From the NCBI RefSeq assembly GCF_046115505.1, contig NZ_CP170736.1, positions 930,001-994,000 of the forward strand: DNA of 64,000 nucleotides. The letters are read 5' to 3'. Shown one piece after another: positions 27,742 through 34,578 of the stretch; within the stretch, counting starts at the first letter, position 1; each line of letters opens with the position of its first letter. The DNA comes from Dellaglioa kimchii (GTDB taxonomy: Bacteria; Bacillota; Bacilli; Lactobacillales; Lactobacillaceae). Under the pieces are notes generated by a model that had not been told where the DNA came from, made no database searches, and saw nothing but the letters and a program-made list of their open reading frames with translations. Both the position numbers and the translations under genes were made by a program.

Positions 27742-28734
27742 ATGGCAACACTTAAAGACATTGCACAGTTGGCAAAAGTTTCTAATGCAACTGTTTCTCG
27801 CGTGTTAAATTACGATCAAACATTATCCGTTGGCGATGATACGCGTAAACGAATTTTTGAAGCAGCTGAAAGTTTAAATTATTCAAAAAACAAAAAGAAA
27901 TCTAGTACACCTCAAGGTAAGATTGCTATTATTGAATGGTATACAGAAAAAGAAGAATTAGATGACCTGTATTACCTTTCAATTCGAATTGGTATCGAAC
28001 GTAAATTAATTGAACTCGGCTATGAAATTACACGTTTTTTCCAAAATGATCAATTCAGCGCCCTGACTGATACACTTGGTGCTATTGTTATCGGTAAATA
28101 CAGCGCAGCACAAATAGCCGAATTTAAAGAGCTAAATTCTAATTTAGTTTTTGTTGATATGAACACACTAAATTTTGGTATTAGTTGCGTCATGACTGAT
28201 TTCAAAACACCAGTTACAACCGTTATTGACCATTTTAAAGAACAAAATTTAACTAAAATTGGTATGATTGCAGGACAAGAAAGCACATTTGATGATGTGA
28301 ATTTAGGCCCAGATTCCCGCTTCACTCACTTTAAAAATCACTTAGAACGTACTAGCAATTACCATCCTGAATGGGTTTATACAGGTGATTTTACGCCAGA
28401 ATCAGGTTATCAATTAACATTAAAATTATTAAATGATCAATCAAATAATTTACCAGAAGCGTTGTTTATTGCAAATGATGCAATGGCTGTCGGTGCATTA
28501 CGTGCATTGAATGAAGCATCAATTAAGGTGCCAGAACAAATCAGTTTAATTAGTTTTAATGATACATCTATTGCTGAATATACCTTTCCTACGCTTAGTT
28601 CAGTTAAAGTTTATACAGAAAAAATGGGTCAATCTGCCGCAGAACTATTAGTCACTCAAATGTCGATGACTGAAATAATTCCTCAGATTATTACCATTGG
28701 AACAACCTTAACACTTAGAAATAGTTCCAAATAA
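27742..28734 (+). CDS. galR: LacI-family regulator, probable galactose repressor
   Basis: 330 residues. N-terminal helix-turn-helix LKDIAQLAKVSNATVSRVL (residues 4-22) followed by a periplasmic-binding-protein-like effector domain with FIANDAMAVGALRALNEA and SLISFNDTSIAEYTFP. GGAGG precedes the ATG. Divergent position to galKT supports GalR function; the inducer (galactose or a phosphate derivative) is inferred. Standalone gene with a terminator. Confidence 0.85.
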   Translation: MATLKDIAQLAKVSNATVSRVLNYDQTLSVGDDTRKRIFEAAESLNYSKNKKKSSTPQGKIAIIEWYTEKEELDDLYYLSIRIGIERKLIELGYEITRFFQNDQFSALTDTLGAIVIGKYSAAQIAEFKELNSNLVFVDMNTLNFGISCVMTDFKTPVTTVIDHFKEQNLTKIGMIAGQESTFDDVNLGPDSRFTHFKNHLERTSNYHPEWVYTGDFTPESGYQLTLKLLNDQSNNLPEALFIANDAMAVGALRALNEASIKVPEQISLISFNDTSIAEYTFPTLSSVKVYTEKMGQSAAELLVTQMSMTEIIPQIITIGTTLTLRNSSK

Positions 28735-28779
28735 AAACAACTGGTATTCAGAAATTAATCTGAACATCAGTTGTTTTTT
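28734..28779. terminator. Terminator between galR and the convergent membrane-protein gene
   Basis: AAAAACAACTG pairs with CAGTTGTTTTT, with an inner TTCAGA/TCTGAA stem; bidirectional A/T runs. It overlaps both gene ends. Confidence 0.8.
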
Positions 28780-29632
28780 ATTTTTTATTACGACCAATTA
28801 GCCAGAATACTAGACCAACAGCAAGTAGAATTAAGCTACCCACTAACATGGTATTAAATGTGTCACTGATATAATTATTCACAATATCAGTAAAAACAGA
28901 AGCTTTACTAGACACAATACCAATTAGGCCACTGTACAAAGCAACTGCAGAACCAATTGCAACTAAAATACCACTCCAGATCGCACTAAATCCGACATAT
29001 TTAAGCGGTATAAAGAACGCACGATTAATAACTAGTAAGAGCAGCGCAAAAATAATAGAGGCTATTAAACTATACATAAAGGCTGTTTGGACAGTTGATT
29101 TTACTGAACTAACTGTGCTAGAAACTTTTGAAAGGTATGGCGTTTGAACATTATTCGTTAAATATTCACTTAAATTACTTTTAAAAGTTGCGACAATCTC
29201 ATCAATTTTAGCGCTCACCAACGGATTTGATGTGTCCGCTTTTTTCATAACATTGCTGGCAACTTGATTGGTAATCTCAGTTGGGTTGATGACAGTTTGT
29301 TTTCCAGCATATACGTTACTAAGACTATTTTTCGCAATGTCAGTAACTTGTTGATTCGTTAAAGCATCTTTGACTGCTGATGTTGGCACATCATTTAATG
29401 TTGCAATATTTGAAATACCATCATTCATTTGTCGTGTCACAAGTGTCACGTTCGAATCTGTTAGAATTTTGTCTTCTGTATACGTTTGATTCAAAACGGT
29501 TATTTTTAAGACACTTGTCACAAATAGTACGATTAAACTAAGGCTCAAGAAGAAAGATATCCAACCGTTAAGCCCTTTATGGTTGTCTACCTGATAGGTC
29601 TCAGTATGTTGCTTTTGAAATTCTGCACGCAT
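28778..29632 (-). CDS. Hypothetical four-helix membrane protein
   Basis: 284 residues. The start was set at ATG 29632 (MRAEFQKQ), nine bases after AAAGGGG. One membrane helix near residues 25-50, a ~140-residue Ser/Thr/Asn-rich outside segment with predicted coiled character, then three more helices (about 185-280) ending in GRNKK. No family recognised. The layout (single helix, large external loop, C-terminal helical bundle) recalls uncharacterised lactobacillar membrane proteins; no functional neighbour. Confidence 0.7.
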   Translation of the reverse strand: MRAEFQKQHTETYQVDNHKGLNGWISFFLSLSLIVLFVTSVLKITVLNQTYTEDKILTDSNVTLVTRQMNDGISNIATLNDVPTSAVKDALTNQQVTDIAKNSLSNVYAGKQTVINPTEITNQVASNVMKKADTSNPLVSAKIDEIVATFKSNLSEYLTNNVQTPYLSKVSSTVSSVKSTVQTAFMYSLIASIIFALLLLVINRAFFIPLKYVGFSAIWSGILVAIGSAVALYSGLIGIVSSKASVFTDIVNNYISDTFNTMLVGSLILLAVGLVFWLIGRNKK

Positions 29633-29820
29633 GATTCTATCCCCTTTGTTAATTCTCAAATTAGTTAAATTTTAACATCCAATTGTAGGTTAATTGTACG
29701 CGACATGATTGAAAAATGGTAGTTTGATTTATTAATCATGAAATTTTATCATTATGCCCCATTATGTTATTATCCCAGTAATTACTGTTTAACTTTTTCA
29801 AACTAGAAAGAGGTTATATC

Positions 29821-30645
29821 ATGCCTAATAGCTTAGGATTAATTTTAAAAGAAACTCGCCAGTCGCTACATTTAACTCAAAAAGAAGTTTCCAAAGATAT
29901 TTGTGCGCAATCGATGCTTAGTGCTATTGAAAATAATAAATACACACCTAATGCACAGCTCTTAATCCAACTATGTCATAAATTATCGATTACTTTAGAC
30001 CAAATAAGTCTTCTAGAAAATTTTGATATCAGTTCAGAAAATAAATTCAACGAACATGTATCTAAGTTATGTAATCAGCACCAATACAAGGAGTTACTCC
30101 AGTTTTTAAATCAAGAAACGGTCATCAATAATTTAAAAACGGATAAGCAACTTCAGGCTTACTATTATTATATCGGTGTTGCAACTCTACATACTAAAAA
30201 TAAATTGATTGATACCGAAAAATATATTAAGTTGTCCCTTGCTTCCCGTAATAAAATTCTGCCAGATACCCTTACCCGGCTTGGTACCATCTCTTTGGCC
30301 TTTATATATGCGAAGCAAAATTTACAAAATAAGGCTGAGAAATATATTGATCAAACTTTTTTGGACTTTAATAAATTATCTTATGAAGAGAATCAAAATA
30401 TTTTATTCTATTTAACAGCACTTATCTATTTTAATCTCAATGATTTAACAATGTCTTTTAATTGGATAAACAAGTCTGTTAAATTCGCTACTGATCATAA
30501 CTCACACTATATGTTAGCCAACTCTTTTTATTTAATGGCTCAAATTGCAAAAAGAGCAGAAGATAAAGATAATTTTTTAGCCGCTACTGAAAAGCAACAG
30601 CTACTAACTGGCCTTTTTAATGAACAAATTTATAAAAATATTTAG
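29821..30645 (+). CDS. XRE/TPR regulator of the Rgg-PlcR (RRNPP-like) type
   Basis: 274 residues: N-terminal helix-turn-helix (LGLILKETRQSLHLTQKEVS, then MLSAIENNKYTP), followed by ~200 residues of helical TPR-like repeats. Proteins with this layout often sense short secreted peptides. No convincing signalling peptide gene lies beside it: the only candidate upstream (29738-29806, 22 codons) has no ribosome site. It may regulate the next gene, 76 bases downstream, in the same direction. Confidence 0.8.
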   Translation: MPNSLGLILKETRQSLHLTQKEVSKDICAQSMLSAIENNKYTPNAQLLIQLCHKLSITLDQISLLENFDISSENKFNEHVSKLCNQHQYKELLQFLNQETVINNLKTDKQLQAYYYYIGVATLHTKNKLIDTEKYIKLSLASRNKILPDTLTRLGTISLAFIYAKQNLQNKAEKYIDQTFLDFNKLSYEENQNILFYLTALIYFNLNDLTMSFNWINKSVKFATDHNSHYMLANSFYLMAQIAKRAEDKDNFLAATEKQQLLTGLFNEQIYKNI

Positions 30646-30684
30646 AATATCAGAATACTGATTTTTAATTTTTTCTCAAATTGG

Positions 30685-30723
30685 ATAGGATGAAGTCATC
30701 AATAAAAGGAGGTTTCATCCTAT
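30685..30723 (+). promoter_or_regulatory. Inverted repeat enclosing the ribosome site of the SRPBCC gene
   Basis: ATAGGATGAA (30685-30694) and TTCATCCTAT (30714-30723) are exact reverse complements 19 bases apart. The loop contains the AGGAGG ribosome site and the 3' arm ends inside the ATG, so the folded RNA would hide the start; alternatively it is a DNA operator. Confidence 0.55.
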
Positions 30724-31138
30724 GGAAAAACCATTATTTTCAAATGTTATTTCAATCAAATCAAGTAAAGAAAAAATTTCGTTATTTTTAAAAAATCCGG
30801 AAACTTTATTAAAATGGATACCCGATATTATTCAGGTACAGCCAATTGGTAATAATAATTTTAGTATCTACAGAACAGATTCTGCTTTGAATAAAAATGA
30901 GGAAATTTCTGTTAGTTCAGAAAATGATACAATCTACTATGAAAGTACCGGAGGAAAACTCGAATACACTCTAATTTTTAATTTGACTAGTAAAAATGCA
31001 ACAACATTATTAGAAGAAAATTTTTACTTGTCTGAAAATGAGCATTCACATTTACCATTAAAATTACTCATGCCAATCGCTAAACATGCCTTTAATTCAA
31101 ACTTACAAAGCTTTAAACGAATAATTGAAAACAACTAA
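30722..31138 (+). CDS. SRPBCC (START-like) fold protein
   Basis: 138 residues with the pattern of the SRPBCC superfamily: an N-terminal helix-strand with KEKISLFLKNPETLLKWIPDI, then alternating strands, ending in a long C-terminal helix (MPIAKHAFNSNLQSFKRIIE). Members bind hydrophobic ligands in a central cavity; the ligand here is unknown. It follows the TPR regulator and starts within a hairpin that covers the ribosome site. Its 3' end carries half of a split palindromic terminator. Confidence 0.7.
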   Translation: MEKPLFSNVISIKSSKEKISLFLKNPETLLKWIPDIIQVQPIGNNNFSIYRTDSALNKNEEISVSSENDTIYYESTGGKLEYTLIFNLTSKNATTLLEENFYLSENEHSHLPLKLLMPIAKHAFNSNLQSFKRIIENN

Positions 31139-31155
31139 AAAAGAGATTCCTGCAA
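31128..31155 (+). repeat. Left half of a split palindromic terminator (28 bp)
   Basis: These 28 bases are the exact reverse complement of 32294-32321. Joined at the central TGCA the two would form one perfect hairpin with A6/T6 flanks between the convergent SRPBCC and GntR genes. Confidence 0.8.
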
Positions 31156-31451
31156 GGAGTATGGCTAATTTTTGTTACTTCTTGGTAGCTTGTAAAATTA
31201 ATCCGAACGCTGTTCGGACAAAAAAGGTCAGCTTCCTTTAAAATGGTGTTTACCACAAACACACTTTCTAGGAGCTGATCTTTTGTCTAGTATAATCTAA
31301 TCTGAACGAATTAAAATTGAAACTTTCTGTGAGTTAGAACTATCTAATTCTGAAATGACCATCATTTAAACCGTTCACCAGGTTTCAAATTATAGTTGCA
31401 GCGCCTTAATGATTTCAACTTTTTTAAACTATATAATATAGATTTTTGTTT
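31139..31451. other. Non-coding stretch with repeat remnants
   Basis: No credible gene. It holds the palindrome CCGAAC-GCT-GTTCGG (31203-31217), the nested hairpin element at 31217-31288, and a copy of AATTAATCCGAAC...AAAAGGTCA that recurs near 50046-50074. These look like decayed mobile-element ends. Confidence 0.5.
31217..31288. repeat. 72-base MITE-like nested hairpin
   Basis: Outer arms GACAAAAAAGGTCAGC and GCTGATCTTTTGTC pair imperfectly (with CTTCCT/AGGAGC continuing), and an inner GTGTTT/AAACAC hairpin sits in the loop. It could be two fused ends of an insertion sequence whose transposase is lost, or a structured RNA. No family identified. Confidence 0.4.
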
Positions 31452-32078
31452 CTAAAAACCGTTATAAAAAACAAATTTAACACCATCATAGCTGCCTTTC
31501 AAGAGAAAAATTTCAAATTCTTTTACACAAACGTTAATATATTGTTCTACATCCTCTTTTTTAAGTAAACCTGGAAAGTCTTCGATAGACATATCATCAA
31601 AATCAGCATCCAAGTCTTCAATAATTTCACTAATATCACGATCAATTATTTCGTTGACCCCAGTCGATAAGTATTTGTTATTTTTCAAAATTACCAGTTT
31701 ATATTGTTTTATCAGAATACCATTATAATAGTGAAAGTCTAAATAGAATCTTCGTAGCGCTTCATCCTTACTATAACTCATGTTTTCTAAAATATATTTT
31801 TTATAAACAGTTTTTAGCCAAATATCATCAGATATAAGATGAAGATAATATCCTAGTTGAAACGTATTCAAACATGTTCCATACTCCTCTAGAAACATGT
31901 TTGGAAACATATCATGTTCTCCATCTTCGCGTTTCACCATAAAGTGTGTAAGCTCTTTGGGTGTTCTCGAATTTTTGTTAACATCTGGAGTAATACTTCC
32001 AATTAAAAAATCATTTCCAAACCCATGCTTATTATTTATTACTTGTGCAATTGATAAATGCATTATTCTTGATCCCAT
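31452..32078 (-). CDS. Zinc-dependent phospholipase C-like (S1/P1-type) hydrolase
   Basis: 208 residues. N-terminal MGSRIMHLSIA and the pattern GNDFLIGSITPDV...LTHFMVK...YLHLISDDIW give spaced His/Asp residues as in the Zn_dep_PLPC family of zinc-dependent phospholipase C-like proteins of Firmicutes. No signal peptide, so it is cytoplasmic. AAGGGATG lies 10 bases before the ATG. It sits inside the inserted segment, with an acyltransferase remnant upstream on the same strand. The substrate is unknown; family assignment is by pattern only. Confidence 0.65.
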   Translation of the reverse strand: MGSRIMHLSIAQVINNKHGFGNDFLIGSITPDVNKNSRTPKELTHFMVKREDGEHDMFPNMFLEEYGTCLNTFQLGYYLHLISDDIWLKTVYKKYILENMSYSKDEALRRFYLDFHYYNGILIKQYKLVILKNNKYLSTGVNEIIDRDISEIIEDLDADFDDMSIEDFPGLLKKEDVEQYINVCVKEFEIFLLKGSYDGVKFVFYNGF

Positions 32079-32096
32079 TTGTCTAACATCCCTTTT

Positions 32097-32292
32097 TTAC
32101 TGTGTGAGTATAATAATCTTGTAAGTATAATTTACTGTCATTTGCATAAAAACCCTCTTTAATCATGAGATGTGGCAACGCAACACAACTTTTCCCCATT
32201 GTAACACCTGGATATGTCATAGTGTAAGCTCCAATGCGACAGTGATCACCTATAATGGCTCCAAATTTTGAACTTGTTTTTAAATATGTTTT
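32097..32292 (-). pseudogene. C-terminal remnant of a hexapeptide-repeat acyltransferase
   Basis: An open frame without a start reads FGAIIGDHCRIGAYTMTYPG then VTMGKSCVALPHLMIKEG, typical of left-handed beta-helix (hexapeptide) transferases, and ends at TAA 32097-32099. The 5' part is missing at the insertion boundary. It lies just downstream of the GntR gene but belongs to the inserted segment. Confidence 0.65.
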
Positions 32293-32293
32293 A

Positions 32294-32321
32294 TTGCAGG
32301 AATCTCTTTTTTAGTTGTTTT
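32294..32321 (-). repeat. Right half of the split palindromic terminator (28 bp)
   Basis: Exact reverse complement of 31128-31155. It includes the last codons and stop of the GntR gene, followed on the minus strand by A6GAGATTCCTGCA, and cannot form the terminator hairpin on its own. Confidence 0.8.
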
Positions 32322-33030
32322 TATTTAAATGAACATCTAAGACAAATTTATTATGATTGCTCACAAATCTTGACGTCGAATATTCAAAGGCGCGGCCTTT
32401 TTGATCATAAGCGATTTGATCAATTACAAAAATTGGACTATCCAAGGAAACTTCTAAAACTTGACTAGTTTCTTTGTTTGCTGGTTCAGCATAAACAACT
32501 CGTCTTGCATCTGTTAACTGTAAGTTCGCGTGACTCCCTAAATAGTCATACACGGATCCTGATAATACCTTTTCATCGATAGGTGCAATTGAAACTGGCA
32601 TCACTGAGTGTTCAAAACTATAGACCTTTTTATTAATCAATCGAACCCTTTTAATTTCATAAACTGGATCGTTAGATAATATTTGCAGATTTTTTTGTTC
32701 TATTTCTGTTGGTAATCGGGCATTAAAATGTATTAATTTACTCGATATTTTTTGATCTCGGTGCGAATATGTAACACCAACTGGTAGATCCAGAGGCAAC
32801 ATCTCGGTAGATTGACTATCCATTCTTGGTCGTACATATGTCCCCGAACCTTGTTTACTATAAACTAATCCTTCATCACTTAATAAATTTAATGATTTTT
32901 TTAATGTTAATCTAGAAACTTGATATTTTTCGGTTAATATTTCTTGAGTTGGCAATAATGCCCCGGCACGATAGTGATTTGTTAAAATATCTCGTTTAAT
33001 ATCTGAATATATTTCTCGATACCTATACAT
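32311..33030 (-). CDS. GntR/HutC-family regulator of the alpha-mannoside operon
   Basis: 239 residues: winged helix (residues 1-70, PTQEILTEKYQVSRLTLKKS and GLVYSKQGSGTYV) plus a UTRA ligand-binding domain (about 90-235, with FEHSVMPV and DARRVVYAEPA). UTRA regulators of this type sense sugar phosphates and usually act as local repressors. Divergent from the PTS-GH38-GH125 operon; three TGTA..TACA sites lie between. Its terminator has been split by the downstream insertion, so read-through toward the inserted genes is possible. Confidence 0.88.
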   Translation of the reverse strand: MYRYREIYSDIKRDILTNHYRAGALLPTQEILTEKYQVSRLTLKKSLNLLSDEGLVYSKQGSGTYVRPRMDSQSTEMLPLDLPVGVTYSHRDQKISSKLIHFNARLPTEIEQKNLQILSNDPVYEIKRVRLINKKVYSFEHSVMPVSIAPIDEKVLSGSVYDYLGSHANLQLTDARRVVYAEPANKETSQVLEVSLDSPIFVIDQIAYDQKGRAFEYSTSRFVSNHNKFVLDVHLNKNN

Positions 33031-33054
33031 TTGTCTACCTCATTTCAGTATATT

Positions 33055-33119
33055 TGTATATACATATTATATTATATTATTTAATTTGTAAACATAATAA
33101 TTATAAATATGTATTTACA
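33055..33119. promoter_or_regulatory. Candidate GntR/HutC operators (three TGTA-TACA sites)
   Basis: TGTATATACA (33055-33064), TGTAAACA (33087-33094) and TGTATTTACA (33110-33119, covering the PTS -35) share the inverted TGTA/TACA half-sites of HutC-type regulators. Together they sit across both divergent promoters. Confidence 0.55.
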
Positions 33120-33142
33120 AATTAAAAAGTTGTTGTTATACT
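33114..33142 (+). promoter_or_regulatory. Promoter of the alpha-mannoside operon
   Basis: TTTACA (33114-33119), exactly 17 bp, TATACT (33137-33142) preceded by TGT as an extended -10. It lies 50 bases before the EIIC start. Confidence 0.75.
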
Positions 33143-33149
33143 CTGTTTG

Positions 33150-33165
33150 TGGAAAGCGCTTTCTA
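33150..33165 (+). promoter_or_regulatory. cre site of the alpha-mannoside operon
   Basis: TGGAAAGCGCTTTCTA is a nearly perfect palindromic catabolite-responsive element, placed at the expected transcription start, so CcpA would repress the operon in glucose. Confidence 0.8.
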
Positions 33166-33192
33166 TAAACAAAATTAAAAGGAGTCTTTATT

Positions 33193-34542
33193 ATGCATTT
33201 TAACTTAGAAAAAATCCAGGGGCCACTCTTAAAAGTTTCAGCATGGGTTGAAAGAAATACCATTTTACAAGCTATTAAGAATGCCTTTGTTAGAACAATT
33301 CCGTTTACTGTTGTCGGATCATTCTCAAATCTAATCAAAATGGAACTTGATGCATTAATTAAAGCAAAAGATATTCATAATGTCATTTTAACAAGTATTA
33401 GTGACTTATTCGGCTACATTGGTACTGCTACTCTTGGTATTGTTGCACTAATCGTTGTTTTTTCATCAGCATACTCGTATGCAATGGAATTAAAAAAGGA
33501 CGAAAAAAATAAAGGTTTAAATCCAATTATTGCCACATTATTGGCATTCGCAGCATACTTTGTCATGATTCCTAATAACGTTAACTTTTTGGATAACAAA
33601 GCTAAAGTTGTTGAAGGTTTTTCAACTTCATTCTTTAGTTATGAAGGTATGTTTACAGCCTTAATTGTTGGAATGCTTGCCGTTTCGTTGTTCGCTCGAT
33701 TCGCAAGAAGTAAGTTCACGATTAAAATGCCTGGTAACGTACCACAAAATGTTTTCGATTCATTTTTCTCATTAATTCCAATTTCCGAAGTACTTATTAT
33801 TTTTGGTATCGTAAGAATTACAATACAGTCACTTGGCTATGTTTCATTAGTACAAATGATTGCTGATATTGTTATCTCACCAATGTTAAGCGTTGGTGTT
33901 GGGCTTCCAGCTATTATTATTGTTATTTTATTAGAACAAATCCTTTGGTTCCTTGGTTTACATGGTTTCAATATCGTCTGGGGCGTTATTTCAGCCTTCT
34001 GGTTACCACTATTCCTTAAAAACGTTGCAAAATTTGCTGAAACTCAAAGTTTTGCTGATATTTCAATTTCACCTAATACAATGACAAATGTTTACGCCAT
34101 GATTGGTGGTTCTGGTGCAACATTTGGTTTAATTATTGCAATGCTGATTTTCACAAATAAAGGTGAAAAAGAGCGAGAAGTTGCAAAGCTAGGTTTCATT
34201 CCTAGTTGTTTCGGTATTAATGAACCTGTTATTTTCGGTTTGCCTATTGTTTTAAATCCATTAATGTTCATTCCATGGATTGTTGTACCCGTTACAAATG
34301 CAATTATTGCCTATGTTGTAACTTCAATCGGTTGGGTTGTACCTCTTGTAGTTTTAAATTCTGGTAATGAACCTATTTTCATTAGTACTTGGGTATTAGG
34401 TGCGTTCCATCTGAGCCCAGTTGTTTTAACTGCTGTTTTAGTTGTCTTAGATACTGCACTATATGCTCCATTTGTTATTATCAACCAACGCCATGAACGT
34501 GCAGAAGCAAGAAAATTGGATGCAGACATGGTTACAGAATAA
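33193..34542 (+). CDS. PTS EIIC, lactose/cellobiose (oligosaccharide) family
   Basis: 449-residue membrane transporter with about ten helices; FIPSCFGINEPVIFGLPIVLNP... (split here) is the family signature, with the Glu of the GINEP motif central to sugar binding. The window encodes no EIIA or EIIB partner, so it must borrow them from another system. First gene of the operon with two alpha-mannosidases, hence the substrate is probably an alpha-mannose-containing oligosaccharide; this is inference from context. Confidence 0.88.
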   Translation: MHFNLEKIQGPLLKVSAWVERNTILQAIKNAFVRTIPFTVVGSFSNLIKMELDALIKAKDIHNVILTSISDLFGYIGTATLGIVALIVVFSSAYSYAMELKKDEKNKGLNPIIATLLAFAAYFVMIPNNVNFLDNKAKVVEGFSTSFFSYEGMFTALIVGMLAVSLFARFARSKFTIKMPGNVPQNVFDSFFSLIPISEVLIIFGIVRITIQSLGYVSLVQMIADIVISPMLSVGVGLPAIIIVILLEQILWFLGLHGFNIVWGVISAFWLPLFLKNVAKFAETQSFADISISPNTMTNVYAMIGGSGATFGLIIAMLIFTNKGEKEREVAKLGFIPSCFGINEPVIFGLPIVLNPLMFIPWIVVPVTNAIIAYVVTSIGWVVPLVVLNSGNEPIFISTWVLGAFHLSPVVLTAVLVVLDTALYAPFVIINQRHERAEARKLDADMVTE

Positions 34543-34578
34543 TCTGAATTTAATTCAAGAGAAGAAAGGGTGTTTCAT

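Larger units (their letters stand above)
31156..32293. other. 1.14-kb segment inserted in the loop of a shared terminator
   Basis: The segment between the two palindrome halves. Each boundary carries TGCA, possibly a 4-bp target duplication. It contains a structured 72-base element, about 310 bases without a gene, a phospholipase C-like gene and an acyltransferase remnant. No transposase and no clear terminal inverted repeats are seen, so the mechanism is open. Confidence 0.55.

Noticed and set aside
29738..29806. 22-codon ORF as signalling peptide for the TPR regulator
   Set aside because: No ribosome site, no secretion-type N-terminus, and it runs up to the regulator's own ribosome site.
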